Shown: piece after piece, positions 50,697 to 62,677 of the stretch
How positions within the stretch are numbered: position 1 is the stretch's first letter
Layout: each line of letters opens with the position of its first letter
Assembly (NCBI GenBank): GCA_942159475.1
Contig: OW804102.1
Location: 20,960,684 to 21,024,683, forward strand
Source: Sthenelais limicola
Lineage: Eukaryota; Annelida; Polychaeta; Phyllodocida; Sigalionidae
DNA: 64,000 bases
Direction of reading: 5' to 3'
The notes under the pieces: model-generated
What the model was told of the DNA's origin: nothing
Database searches by the model: none
The model's input: the letters and a program-made list of their open reading frames with translations, nothing else
Program-made: the position numbers and the translations under genes

Positions 50697-51041
50697 GATA
50701 GTTCATATTTGAAAAGATGAGATCAAGCCGATTACAATGGTGGTAAATATCAAGGACATCTAAGACGAAGTTTCTATGGTATTTTATTTTTTATATACTT
50801 TTGTTCGAAAAAAAGTTTGCAATATTTCTGGAGCGCCATTTACTGGTAAAGGGGCTAAATATACTCCATAAGATGACCTTAGCAATACATGGATATATTC
50901 GATACATGGCCTTGAAATTTGGTAAATGTAATTCATGCTATAGACAGCGTTAAACACCCCGAAAATGAGAACATTCCTACAAACATTGAAAAATAGAAAC
51001 TTTTTAACTTGTGACTCATTTTCCTGTAACACATCACATAT
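50643..51041. repeat. inverted repeat, arms about 35 bp
   Basis: GTGATGTGTTACAGGGAAAT at 50647 with following GAGTCACAAGT matches, in inverted orientation and with one mismatch, the arm starting ACTTGTGACTCATTTTCCTG at 51007. The arms lie about 330 bp apart, between the LINE fragments on either side. Confidence 0.75.
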
Positions 51042-51175
51042 TAATTATAAACTGGGGAGAGCAAAGTTGTAACCTCACAAGAGTACTAAATCTAAAGCAT
51101 ACTGAAACTAATCCATGATCCATGATAAGAAATTTAAGCGCAGGAAACGACCAAAAGCTATGTATAAAATGACCA

Positions 51176-51358
51176 ATGAGCGAGCATTTCAGAAATAGTG
51201 TCTATTTCAGTAGTATTCAACTCTGGACAGAATTACCTGTCATTTTAAGAAATGTAGCAGATCGCGTCGAGTTTGTGAGTCGTTTATTGCTTCATCGTTT
51301 GCAATCATTGCGGTGGGAGAGCACACAGACTATAGCCGAGGAAAGGATTGAGGTATAG
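51176..51358 (+). pseudogene. LINE ORF2 C-terminal fragment
   Basis: The frame reads HFRNSVYFSSIQLWTELPVI and onward, the SVYYSSIxLWNxLPxxLR pattern near the end of Jockey/CR1-type ORF2 proteins. Same strand as the fragment at 50490; the two may derive from one insertion interrupted by the inverted repeat. Confidence 0.5.
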
Positions 51359-54300
51359 CGTTGGAGAAGGTTGTTCGTAATGAATGTGCTATAGAAGGGC
51401 TACAGAAACCATGTCGATAGGCGAGAGCTGAATGTATCAATTATAGGAAGGTACTACTGAGGGTTGTATTGTATGAAAATGGAGAACAAGCAGCAATGAT
51501 ACATTGTGTTAAGTAGATATTATTGAACACCCTGTGAGGAGACTAGAAATGTGAAGATCGGTAAGATTGTAAAATGTGGTTATAAATATGATTATTGGCT
51601 CTATTGTCTTTCACTGGCAACGCATGAAAACAATATCGTCCAAGGAGTGTGCGTCTTTGTGTAACAGAATGTGTAAATCTTTATGGCTAGTAAAGAATAA
51701 TATATATTACGACATAACTAGGAAAAGGGCTAACAAAATTTGTGATTTACGTGTGGTTAGGTTTTGAAGTTTGTAACTTTGAAACTACAGATCCCAGATC
51801 TCTGATCTACACTCCTAGCCGATATATTTGTGTAGCATACTGGTGAGGGCAATTTGGGAAGATGAAAGTTACTTCGTATAAACAAAACGAAAATTTCTCA
51901 TGCTGTCCATGAAATAAAACATTCTTTGATTCATTGTGCGAGTAAGCTATGCTGCATTATACTATTATACTTATATCGGGTTGTTCTATAGAGTTTACAC
52001 ACGGTTATACCTCCAAACATATTAAAATAGTTCGCGAATGAAAGCAGTTGGTAAAATAATATGATATGAACTCAATGTCTATTCTATTTCTGTCATTGTA
52101 AAAATATTGAGACATTTTCAAGTGTCTTATCATTTCGTCACCTCTTTGAGAATGTTACCACATGTATAATAACTTTGCGAACAAATGCATTTAAATTGAA
52201 TTTGTAGTGATTTGATTTGATATTGAACCACTGTTCCATCCCACCCCCTTCATTTACCTCCTCCAATAAAACTAGAATTTTAATTTTAATTTTGCACATA
52301 CAAACAATTGTGTATGAACCCATGGTGTGTGTTCTAAGAATAATATTCTATGATATATAATTGTTGGCCATTTTTCGACAATATGTTTTCGAGAGCTATT
52401 TCAGGAATTTTACAACATTTAAAATGTCTACAATTGTAACAAAAACTATCAAGTCAATAAATAGTTGAAACACGTGTGTGTACACAATTTGGTTGTTGTT
52501 CCATTATTCACGTATCAGCTATATACATATAAATAAGCCGGGCTCATTTCACTGTACATCCCCGGTGATATTTGTTTATTTACTCCCGCTCTGGCAACCT
52601 CTAATTCCTGTGTAAATTTACCGGAATATGAGGACCTGCAGGATGCTCCCACACTCTGCATATATATGGCTGCAGGTCTTCGGTATTTCTAGTTATTTGA
52701 ATGTCTTCTTTGTGTAGGTAATAATGCATAATACAAGGATGTGCTCACCCAGTGTCAGTCATCTATCAGTCTACCTCTATTCCTTATGGCTGAAGCCTCC
52801 ATGGACAACACTTATGGGACATCCAGGAGATGTCCAATCAAAAGCATCAATATAGTACGTCGCATCGTGAGAAAACACCGAAGTTCAATAATAGCAAACA
52901 ATATATTTGAGAATAAGGATAAAAACATGTTTGCAAACTAAACTCAGATCGATAGAGAGAATGAATAAAGAGTAATCGCATATCTAAGGAAAGATGTTCC
53001 AAAGGAATCAAATCGCACTCTGACAAGTACCATTCTGCATGTATTATATATATAGAAAGAGATGCCCTTCATAAACCGATATGCCGATTCTAAAGATACT
53101 AACAAAATACATTATTTCTCTTAAGCCACAAGGATAAAGCAAGTCTGAATTCTGAATTACAGGTTTTCCTTATAAAATAGATGTAGTAGTATATATATAT
53201 GCATCTTCAGTGGCTATGCTCAATATTGATTGTTGACACAATCTGCTAAAGTCCGCATTCTGAATTTTGGAAGAACAATTTTCGTGATGACTTGCATAGC
53301 TTCGTGGCTTCCATCGTAAACTCTACACAGGACGTTATCCAAAGGCCTATATTTATTGTCATAGATTTAAGTTGTAGGGTTGGGACCATCCGTCCCAGGT
53401 ATCTCTTTAGATGGGGTTATGACCTTAGTTCTTGGAGGTCACTCAGTTCACTCTGTCCATCACTCCTCACCTCTCCCCACATTCCATTGTGCCGGATGGG
53501 ACGGATTGGGACGGACATACATCTCATCCCCTTCTTACCATTTTATGTCTATTGTATTGCTTGTGTAGTATAAGGCCCCAAGTGACTCTTGCTTGGACAA
53601 TGACTGTGAAACTGTTTGGAGAAATAAACCTTGCCTAAACCGGATTCCTTCTTCTCATTTGATCGAGCACGGGCCAAGCCATCCCAGCCCAAGGTCACAA
53701 AGAGAGGTATAGCACTCTAAGTAACTATACTTAGAGAGCTATACCTCTCCTCTGCATTGGCTGCCACACTACCCCTTTCTTAGCTGACCAGTAGAATGGA
53801 CTATGCTATTGACCCTAACTTAGAGCAACTGTGGGACAAACTGGCCCAGAGTAACCAATCATCCCCTATTCTTCCCTAGCAACAAATAACGAACCACAAT
53901 TTTTCAACACATCAACAATATATCAGGAGATGTAATTGGGTAAGATGTGTGAGTTTATTTATTGGGCAAAGTTGAACCGATACCTTAAAGACCAAACCTC
54001 TACTGAGTGCGTTACCAAATTCCATAGGATTTGGGCCTATTGATATGAATGTAATGGATTGGCCAAGGAACGTAAGATAGGAAGGCTTTATTTCAAATGT
54101 AGTCAATTTTCATAGTATTCCATTGTGAACCAGAAGTAGAAAGTTAGAGACGTATACCTCCCATCAATGCAAGAAGCCTATTAGTACATGTATTTAGGCG
54201 TCCCAGGCCATATATCTGTATAAAATTATAAGCCATACTCACCAGTATGGGACAGTTTGTTTTCCAGTATAAAAAACATAAATAACATACACCTGTCATG

Positions 54301-55679
54301 TTGTGGGTCGACTTTGGGACCAATCATTGTGATGACTCGCGAAGCTTCTTGGCTTCTATTGCAAAACCCTATTTGGTACCTTTAGTAAATTTGCACATCC
54401 ATTTTTAGCCAAAGTAGAAGGTTAGAGAAGTATACAAATACGCATACAGACGCGCAAGTGCGTTCACAGGGACTCTTCCCTGGCTTCATGGGGACGTGGA
54501 AGAGTTATAAGGAACACCCAAATCCATTGTCTGTGCCTGGGATAAGTCGTCCACGGACCGCATGTACTTTTGTCCCCTCTCTCTTTGTTTTCCACAGTTG
54601 CCCAGTGTTCTAACTCACCGCCAAGCAAACAGTAAGAGATGTCCCTCGTTGAACATGAATATAACATCTATTTTTCCTTCAGCTTTTGCTTGTACTGCAG
54701 TTGTTGGACATCCATACCTGATTGCATACATGAATCCATAAATATCTTTATGCATGTATGTATATTTATAGAGATAACGGTTATTATGTATTGTTTATCA
54801 TGTGTAATATGTATAGCTAAGTATATATATCATATGGTTGTACAAATGTATCTTCTATAGTGTCTGAATGTTCAAATACTGACTTAGTCTCGAAGTCAAA
54901 GCAACTTTAGATAATGTTTCTTCAATTTTATTCAAGCGTTACTTCATACATTCCTACTCTTCTACAACCTTTATGCTCACATAGTTTAACCTTAGATTAA
55001 GAGCAAGAGAGACATACCAAGTTAAAACAAATATTTCAAATATGTAAACTTTATCCCCATATCTCATACAGATGGAATTTGATGCGTTCATACATAAGGC
55101 AAAGTATGAAAGTCTCAAACTCAGACCAGAAAAAGTGCTAGTGCAGGGATCTACACTATAACACCATTGTGTGATATTGCCCGACTATTCTTGTATGTTT
55201 CACCACAATATATATTTGTTAATCCAAAGATGTATACATGATTATCTATGTACACCACCAGAAACAGAAGGAAAAAGTACTTCAGTGCGCTAATTGGGTA
55301 GAGCTGAAACAACCCCACCCTATATTAAACTGTTAAACCATGCAGGAATGATCCAATGGTTTTAGGAAGCAGGAACCTTTAGGAAACATACCATTGTATA
55401 CACTTGAAATGTCCAATAAGTAGTTTAGTATAGTTTAGTATTTACTAAACGGTGGGAAGGCAGTAGGTTTTCCGTCTGTGTGTGTGTGGGGGGGGGGGGA
55501 GGGGGCTGGTGCCTGGGGAAATGGGTAGGGGGCTCAATCCATTAAGAGGAGACGCACTTCTAAAATTAGGGTTCCCATTGATTTTTAAATTTACCACAAG
55601 ATATTTTTTAGGTGGTATGTTTCAAAGTGGTAGCTTTCGAGATTGTACTTTTCGAGACGCCTATAGTATCTTATCAATC
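51359..55679. other. non-coding with hairpin and diverged direct repeats
   Basis: No gene recognised in about 4.3 kb. GTGATGACT(T/C)GC..AGCTTC.TGGCTTC occurs near 53285 and 54330, and AGTAGAA(A/G)GTTAGAGA near 54134 and 54413, hinting at an old duplication. A long hairpin is at 53702-53749, a poly-G run near 55488. Confidence 0.4.
53702..53749. repeat. 48-bp near-perfect palindrome
   Basis: Arms GAGAGGTATAGCACTCTAAG and, reverse-complemented, GAGAGGTATAGCTCTCTAAG differ at one position and are separated by only a few bases. Confidence 0.8.
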
Positions 55680-56135
55680 AATCTTATCAATCAATCTGTA
55701 CAATTCTAGTCTATATCTATCCATCCACATAATATTTATATCTGCAGCTATCTACTCCTCTGTCCATCCATCTGCCCAATCTATCTATCCATCTATATAC
55801 CCCTTCTTTTACCCATCTGCCCACTCTATCTATCCATTTGTCTACCCCCTCCATCTATCCATCTGCCCACTATATCCATCTATCTACACCCTCCATATAT
55901 CCGTCTCCCCACTCTATCTATCCATATATCTCCCTTTCCATCTATCCATATATCTACCCCTCTAGCTATCCATCAATCTCCCTCTCCATCTATCCATATA
56001 TTTACCCCTCTAGCTATCCATCTATCTACCTACTCTAGCTATCCATATATTTACCCCTCTAGCTATCCATCTAGCTTCCTCTCCATCTATCCATCTATCC
56101 ATCTACCCACTCTGGCTATCCATCTACATGTCAAT
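55680..56135. repeat. degenerate (CTAT/CCAT)n tetranucleotide array
   Basis: About 450 bp of CTATCCATCTAT-type units, interrupted by CCCCTCTAGC and similar blocks. The Ser/Tyr/Pro/Ile frames here are artefacts of the repeat. Confidence 0.9.
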
Positions 56136-57092
56136 CCAGTCAGCTACACATACATGGTCTACCTAATATATTATCAGAGGGGATCCAGCAGGTTATGTCC
56201 TGTCCACAGAATATTTGGAGCAAGTTATTCAATCTAAAACAATACAAGAATAAGCTGTACGCATTCAGGCCCTTTTGTTGGAAATCTTGTTTGACCATCT
56301 ACTTTGTGTGTAGAACTCCCACATACGCTAGTACTACAAGGGATCACGAGTGTGAGAATTCCTTTATAATAATAATATGGACAATAAGAAACCATGATAG
56401 GGCCACGCCAAGATGGGTGAGGTGATCACAATAGAGATGCTTTAGTTGTGTCAAACTGGTATAAAATGGTTGTCAATATGTCTCTGTCTTGTTGGCACTA
56501 AACCTGCGGGCTTCTTATATTCTCTGAGGCATGTCAGACAGAACATTGATAAATATATAATAGTACCAAAGGTAACTTTAAAGGTAACATAAATTCCAAA
56601 TATACTTACAGATTACACATCGAGTCATATTTGAACTTACGCCACCATACAATAAATCAAATCGCTATCTTAAATACGAACAACTTTATGAGGAGAGCGG
56701 GGGGGAGAAGGAGAACGGGAAGAGGAGAAAGATGAGAACCTAACTGCTAAAAATACATGTACATGTTTATGGGAATTTCATACTAGGAGGTGTTTATATC
56801 TTTACCATCAAGGGGGAGATTTTACATACATCTCAAATAAGTAAGGCGCGAAAATTTAAAATGGTGGACGCTATTTCGCTTCGCTCCTGCTGAGTAAATG
56901 TTTTTCGGGAAACATGGACTAAAATCGAATCACAGAACCAGTTTTTAGTGTGTGTTAGTGAGCTTACGGCATGCTGAACACGACCAGTGGTATCATGGTC
57001 TCTTATGGTGTGTATTAACTATATGATCAGTGACTTATAAATTGTGGACGGTACTGAGTGGACGATATTTGGAGGATCTAAGCATTGTTGTG

Positions 57093-58943
57093 ATGATGGC
57101 GGAAAAGACCGTCGAACAAGCCGTGGCCGAAGCCGGCGGCTTTGAATTTGTACCAAACAGTAGCACCCCGAAAACCCCGAAGAGGAAAGAGTGCTCCCCG
57201 ATTGCTCCAATTGACACAAAAAAAGCTTGTATTAATTTGAATGTAGATCAAGGACTTTACAATATGGCTGAAAAAGGAAACATTCTGGAGGAAGACCTGG
57301 ATATTGTCACCGATAGGGTAAATACATTGACAGTAACAGGAGAAAGCCATGCCAGACTATTACAACAAATTCTAAATAATCAAAAGAAACTTAAAGAGAG
57401 TATTGAGGAACTGAAGAAAGGAACAGCGTCTAAAACTGACTTACTTGCTCTAGAAGATAGGTGCAAGGATGATCTTGTAGCCGTAGACCAAAAGGTCGAC
57501 GATCAGGCGCGTAAATCCTCATATATGAATACACAAGTGTTGAAGCTAAAAGATGAGCAGGAAACGATCAGGCAGACTCAGAGGGAGACGTATATAGTTC
57601 TGGAGAACTGCCCCCCTGTGAAAAATGAAGACACAGTTATCCTTGTAAAAAAGATTATGCAATTGTTGTTTCCTCAGATATGGGAAGGAGCGGTGGATAC
57701 TGCTTACCGGGAAATTAAAGCAGATAAGAGAGGATATCACCCAATTGTGATAAGGCTGCTGTACCGGGGATTGAAAGATGAACTAATCCGTATGAAGAAG
57801 CCTTTTGAAGATGAAAAGGTATTTCCCTCCAGTGTATGGTATAACAAGCACTATATGTTTTTTCACGAACACGACACGCGTGAAATAAAACAAAGGAAGA
57901 GTCTTATGAGACTTCTGGCGAAGAACGCCATTGCAAACGGAGCAGACCGTAGTCAAACAAGGCCTAAAGGGGACCAGGTCCTTATTAACGGTAGAATGTA
58001 TAATAGTAGAATGTTGCATACTCTGGAAGACAAATTCGCCGTAGAGAAGATCAAGGTGGTTGAGGTGGAAAAGGGGCTCGCCTTTCAAGGAGAGAAGGCG
58101 TACTTGAGCAACTTCGCGCCCTGTTTGTTCCAATACAAAGACACTGTTTTCTCATCCTCCGAGCAAGCTTTCCAGCATAGGAAATGCTTAGTACATGGTA
58201 AGAAGGAAATGGCACGTTCTATATTGGAGAATGGTGATCCGAGAGAAATAAAGGCCATTGGTGATCGAATAGAGATGAGCGCCGAGTGGAAGAATTCCGA
58301 GATAGGAATTATGTTGGACATCTTGCGGTGCAAATTCTACCAAGACCGGAGATTGGCTGAGAAGTTGTCTGGTACTGGAAGTATCCGATTGATTGAGGCC
58401 ACCAACAACTTGTTCTGGGGAGCCGGCTGCTTCTTAGGTGATGAGAAGCTTGACAACAACAGCTGGAAGGGAAAAAACAACTTAGGTCAGTTACTAATGA
58501 CTGTAAGAGGTGAGGTTCACAAAGCATTAGATGCAAGTAAATTCAGTGCGTTGAAGTGCAAGAAGGATCGTTCCCCAAGAGCTAGGAAACCAGATGTTAC
58601 ACAAGCTGACGGATTTACCAAACCTAGTAACGCAGCCCCGACACCCAAGACGAAACCCCCGACTGGAACTCCGACGTATAACATGTACGACCGACTAGAT
58701 GATAAAATGGATGAAGAAGAAGAACTTACCATGGTTACACATACTCCCTTGCCACTTTTACAGAGAAGTAAGGATGGTTCGAGTATTTATCACGACATCA
58801 TGGAAGCATCTGGTATCGACATATCGCAGAGAGAGGCCAACAGATCGAGGCGTCAAGTCAGACTCACGCCGATGACTTTCAATACAGAACTGAACCTGTC
58901 AGAGTTGCAAAAGTCGGCTGAGGAAATAATGGATGCCCAGTGA
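57093..58943 (+). CDS. LINE ORF1: coiled coil, RNA-binding region and NADAR domain
   Basis: Starts at ATGATGGCGG (57093 or 57096, the second ATG in good Kozak context); the open frame continues upstream only to a GTG. 616 aa from 57093. Order: basic/polar N-terminus; long coiled coil (about 63-165); an ORF1p-like segment (about 167-282) with IVIRLLYRGLKDELI and FEDEK, resembling the RRM and C-terminal domains of L1 ORF1 proteins; a NADAR/YbiA-like domain (about 325-476); and a Pro/Thr-rich then acidic tail. NADAR hallmarks: YLSNF (337-341), SSSEQAF with Glu357, Lys364, Trp399, KFYQDRRL, FWGAGC (Trp442), and NLGQLLMTVR ending at Arg472. NADAR proteins act as N-glycosidases on riboflavin intermediates or remove ADP-ribose from nucleic-acid bases. 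The role in a retroelement is unknown. No zinc knuckle seen. Confidence 0.88.
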   Translation: MMAEKTVEQAVAEAGGFEFVPNSSTPKTPKRKECSPIAPIDTKKACINLNVDQGLYNMAEKGNILEEDLDIVTDRVNTLTVTGESHARLLQQILNNQKKLKESIEELKKGTASKTDLLALEDRCKDDLVAVDQKVDDQARKSSYMNTQVLKLKDEQETIRQTQRETYIVLENCPPVKNEDTVILVKKIMQLLFPQIWEGAVDTAYREIKADKRGYHPIVIRLLYRGLKDELIRMKKPFEDEKVFPSSVWYNKHYMFFHEHDTREIKQRKSLMRLLAKNAIANGADRSQTRPKGDQVLINGRMYNSRMLHTLEDKFAVEKIKVVEVEKGLAFQGEKAYLSNFAPCLFQYKDTVFSSSEQAFQHRKCLVHGKKEMARSILENGDPREIKAIGDRIEMSAEWKNSEIGIMLDILRCKFYQDRRLAEKLSGTGSIRLIEATNNLFWGAGCFLGDEKLDNNSWKGKNNLGQLLMTVRGEVHKALDASKFSALKCKKDRSPRARKPDVTQADGFTKPSNAAPTPKTKPPTGTPTYNMYDRLDDKMDEEEELTMVTHTPLPLLQRSKDGSSIYHDIMEASGIDISQREANRSRRQVRLTPMTFNTELNLSELQKSAEEIMDAQ

Positions 58944-59480
58944 AGGTGAAACATAACTCCAGGTATACGTTGCTATGAATTTCCGATCGATTAACGGACA
59001 AATTGATAAGATATGACAATTATTGTGTTTGCGAATAGCCAAAACACGGACATGTGTTGACAAGTGCGCCATGTTGGTACAAGCAATGGGTACTTGATGT
59101 CGTAAAACGGTATGGGTAAAATCGGTCGATGCAGATGATTATATACATGAATATAAGAATGCCTAGAGCCATTGTATAAAATTATGTATAAATGATTCTC
59201 TGGTAGACTGTGATTACAGTATATACTAATTTGGTAGTTTGCGACAACATATGTTAATGAGTAGTGACCGACATTCCAAGATGGCGGATATGAACTCGTA
59301 CGGCCGTGTGGTATGTAAATAAACTTGTTGTTTCTAGTTAATTACTAACTGAAGGTTAGGTGTGAAGGTTCTATGTTGACCCGATAACATTGCCTACCTG
59401 TAGACACGAAATGACGAAGGTCTATGAGTGGTGTATACTATATATATTGTCTTATTGTTTTTATATCTGGCACGTAGTGA
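58944..59480 (+). other. inter-ORF spacer of the NADAR LINE
   Basis: About 540 bp, stops in all frames. Contains CAAGATGGCGGA near 59278, a YY1-type site like those in LINE promoters, about 200 bp upstream of ORF2. Confidence 0.6.
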
Positions 59481-59489
59481 GTACTAGGA

Positions 59490-62386
59490 TTGAGAGAAGA
59501 AACGAGCGGTGATAGCAATGTTGATGTATCAACGACTAAGGGACTCAAAGTAGTGTTCTTCAATATATGTAGCCTGTATAGTAAATTAGACTATATAAAA
59601 CTGCAATACTTGAATGGTCTATATGATGTTGTATCGTTTGTTGAAACATGGCTTAGTCAGGATGTCAATGACAACATGTTACATGTCAGAGGGTATAAGT
59701 TTATTAGACATGATAGAGCTACTAAAAAGAGAGGTGGAGGGATTATTACATACTACAGAGAAAGATTTACCTGTGAGATCTTGAGAGAATTGAGTTATAG
59801 TAACCAAGATGTGGAGATACTGACTTGTAAACTGAAACCAGGTAATATTAAACCCATAATAATGACTACGGTTTACAGACCACCTAGTGGTTCGAATGAA
59901 CAATTTATTAAATTGATTAACTCAACCCTGAGTGGATATGATGAACCGAAGTTGAGAAATACAAATAAAATGTTGGGTGGAGATATTAACATAGATCTAC
60001 GGAAGACTAATGCCATTGCGAAGAGATTTAATGGTGCACTAGAAAGTAGAGGTTTGATTCAATATATCGATAAACCGACTCGTGTGACTAGAAACACTGA
60101 ATCATTATTAGACATTATTGCTACAAATTGTAAATATGTAAGAAAGTGTGGCACAATCCTCGAAAACATAAGCGACCATATGCCAGTCTATGTGATTATT
60201 AAGAAAACCAAGGTAAATATTGATGGGCCAGGCCTCACATACTTTGCACGACCTACGAACAAAATGAATTATAATGATATCAATGAGCGTGTTCACCAAA
60301 TCAATGAGAATATTTGGAATGGTGACAATGTAAATAGGGTCTGTGACTCAATGATTGAAGAATTCAGAGTTGTACAAAATGATCTATATCCGATGCGTTC
60401 AGTTACTATCAAAAAAGGACAGGTACTACACGATCGAGAATTGAGACTTCTTATAAAAAAGAAGAACAAGGCATACAGAATAGCTATTAAGAGTAAAAAA
60501 GCAGATGACTGGAAAAAGGCACGGGAGTATAAGATCAAAATAAGACAGAAGGTATGTAAGTTAAAACGAGAGGCTTTAGCAGATATCTGTAACAGATTCG
60601 CGAGAAATGACAAACGTTTCTGGGCTTATATGTCAAATTTATTTGGTACAGGGAAGTCTCCAGACGCAGCTGTAAATTATATTGTCACAAGTGAAGGTGA
60701 AAAGTTGTATGGAAAACCTGCAGCAGACTATGCGAACAAATATTTTTGTAGCATTTCCCCTCAGTCGTCACCTGATGCGGTGGTCTTAGATCAGAATCTT
60801 GGTGTGGTCCCATTGTTGGAATGGAATGAGGTTATTACAAGGGAAGAGGTGTTGAAACTAATTGAAGGTATCGATGTGAGTAAATCATGTGGTTATGTAG
60901 ACATGAATGCAAAATTCATTAAACTGGCATTGATCTCTAGTATAGATGGCTTTGTGAAGGTACTGAACCTAGTCCGCGAAAAATGTGAATTTCCAAAATC
61001 TTGGAAACGTGCTATATGTACCTTATTACCCAAAAAACAAAATTCTAGAAGAATAGATGATTTAAGGGCGATATCCATCTCTCCCATAACTGGGAAAATA
61101 TTCGAAAGGCTGTTAGTGAAGAAGCTAAATGAGCATCTTGATAATATTGGTTATCTGAGCCAGCAGCAACATGGATTTAGAGCTGGAAAAAGTATAGATA
61201 CGGCTATTTTCGCATTTATGAATATTGTGTTAGCAAATAAGGAGAAAGGGACGGATACCATAGCAACCTACTTCGACCTCTCCAAAGCTTTCAATTCTAT
61301 AAACATCGACATTCTATTAAAAAAATTGAGATTTCTGGGAGTGGGTGAAGACTTGTATAAAATAATAGAGTCATATTCGGTGGAGAGGGAACAGATGATA
61401 AGATTAAATAATGATGTATCAGATTGTTTAACCCTCCAGGCTGGCGTGGCCCAAGGGAGTGTGTTAGGGCCTTTGCTCTTCGTTTTATACATAAATGATC
61501 TTACTTTTTTGGAATTTAATGGCGAAATATTGATGTACGCTGATGATTGTGTTCTTCTGAACAAGGTATCAAATAACCAAGATTTAGTTGCTGCCCAAAG
61601 TGATATTAATAGATTTACTATGTGGACTGAAAAGAACGGTTTAACTATTAACACAAAAAAAACGAAAATGCAAGTACTCTTTGGGAGCAACAACAAGAAA
61701 AAGAGGGAATATGTGTTGTATACGAATGGAGATAGTATTGAAACTGTTTATACTTTCAAGTACTTAGGATTCTTGTTGGATAGCGGGCTCAGTATGTCAC
61801 CGCAGATAAACAATACATGTGCCAAAGCAAGATTGTTATTTCGAAGGTTATGTAAAATACGTCACTATGTGGACAAAAACATCGCACTACTAATATACAA
61901 AACCTATGTATTACCGGTGATCGAAAGTGGATGCATTATAGTTGATATGGCTGTGCAGAAAGATGTTAAAAGGCTACAGCTAATTCAAAATAGTTGCTTA
62001 CGTACTATATATGGCCCGAAGAGAAGAATTAGAGAGCTCAGAATCACAACGGTTGCACTACATTCGAACTACAATTTATTGCCTCTATGTTTCAGACGAT
62101 TGAAAAGATTTATCTCATTGTTTAGGTCTGAATTCAAATTTGAAGATGAATTTGTTATACCATACAATCTTAGGGGGGGGGACGACTCGAAGTTGACAAC
62201 TGGAGGAGGGAGAGTATCCGACGTAGCTTATTCGGAAGGATTAGGGTAATATGGAATGCTCTACCTCCAAACCTTCGAAACCTAGAGATCGACCCAAAAT
62301 TATTTAAAAGACATATGAACAGTCTGTGTGTTGAAATTTTCCGGGACAGTGGTGAGCTATGGGAAATCCCCGACCCACTGTTGTGA
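59490..62386 (+). CDS. LINE ORF2: endonuclease and reverse transcriptase, one frameshift
   Basis: Endonuclease (about 15-245 from 59490): VFFNICSL, FVETWL, YRPPSG, GDINID (an unusual Ile for Phe in GDFN) and the catalytic SDH (228-230). Reverse transcriptase (about 480-760): FDLSKAFNSIN, GVAQGSVLGPLLF (Ala for the usual Pro), MYADD with Asp685-686, YLGFLLD. There is no in-frame ATG before the endonuclease domain; the frame opens at 59481 after a TGA, and TTG at 59490 is only a nominal start, so initiation or the start codon is altered. A run of nine G at 62173-62181 precedes a frame change: the current frame stops at 62249, while the next frame continues through a WNALPPNLR...FKRHM block to a TGA at 62384, the expected C-terminus. 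One indel in the G run explains this. Confidence 0.9.
62173..62181 (+). other. G9 run at the ORF2 frameshift
   Basis: Nine consecutive G between the conserved NLR segment and the displaced C-terminal block. Could be a true mutation or a homopolymer sequencing error. Confidence 0.7.
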
Positions 62387-62647
62387 GAAATATTATATAT
62401 GATATGTATGGGTACCCTTATGTCTTATGTCGTTGAGTAGAGTGAATGAAATTATGTGACTGTCTTTGATTGGCCTAAGTTAGGATTGATAGTTTGATTG
62501 TCATGAATTGATGCGATACGGCGCAGGTGGTGGTATTAGGTTTTTAATAATTATAGAAAGTAGTAGAGTGAAAATTTTCAATTTCAACAGAGAATGTAAA
62601 TCATCATGAACTGAGATAAAGTGTAAACTGTACATAATGTCGTGATG

Positions 62648-62653
62648 AATAAA
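62648..62653 (+). terminator. AATAAA near the LINE 3' end
   Basis: AATAAA 262 bases after the displaced ORF2 stop, followed by an A-rich stretch and the proposed target duplication. Confidence 0.55.
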
Positions 62654-62677
62654 GCATTTAAAAACAAACAAATATAC

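Larger units (their letters stand above)
56606..62668 (+). mobile_element. NADAR-bearing LINE, near full length
   Basis: Two-ORF non-LTR retrotransposon of about 6.06 kb. Proposed ends rest on a 9-bp direct repeat, CAAATATAC, at 56597-56605 and 62669-62677; the 3' copy follows AATAAA (62648-62653) and an A-rich tail, where a LINE should end. The leader is about 490 bp, ORF1 is 57093-58943, a 547-bp spacer follows, then ORF2 from about 59481. The ends are moderately supported; the presence of the element is certain. Confidence 0.6.

Noticed and set aside
55612..56038. Ser/Tyr/Pro/Ile frames
   Set aside because: Translation of the tetranucleotide array.
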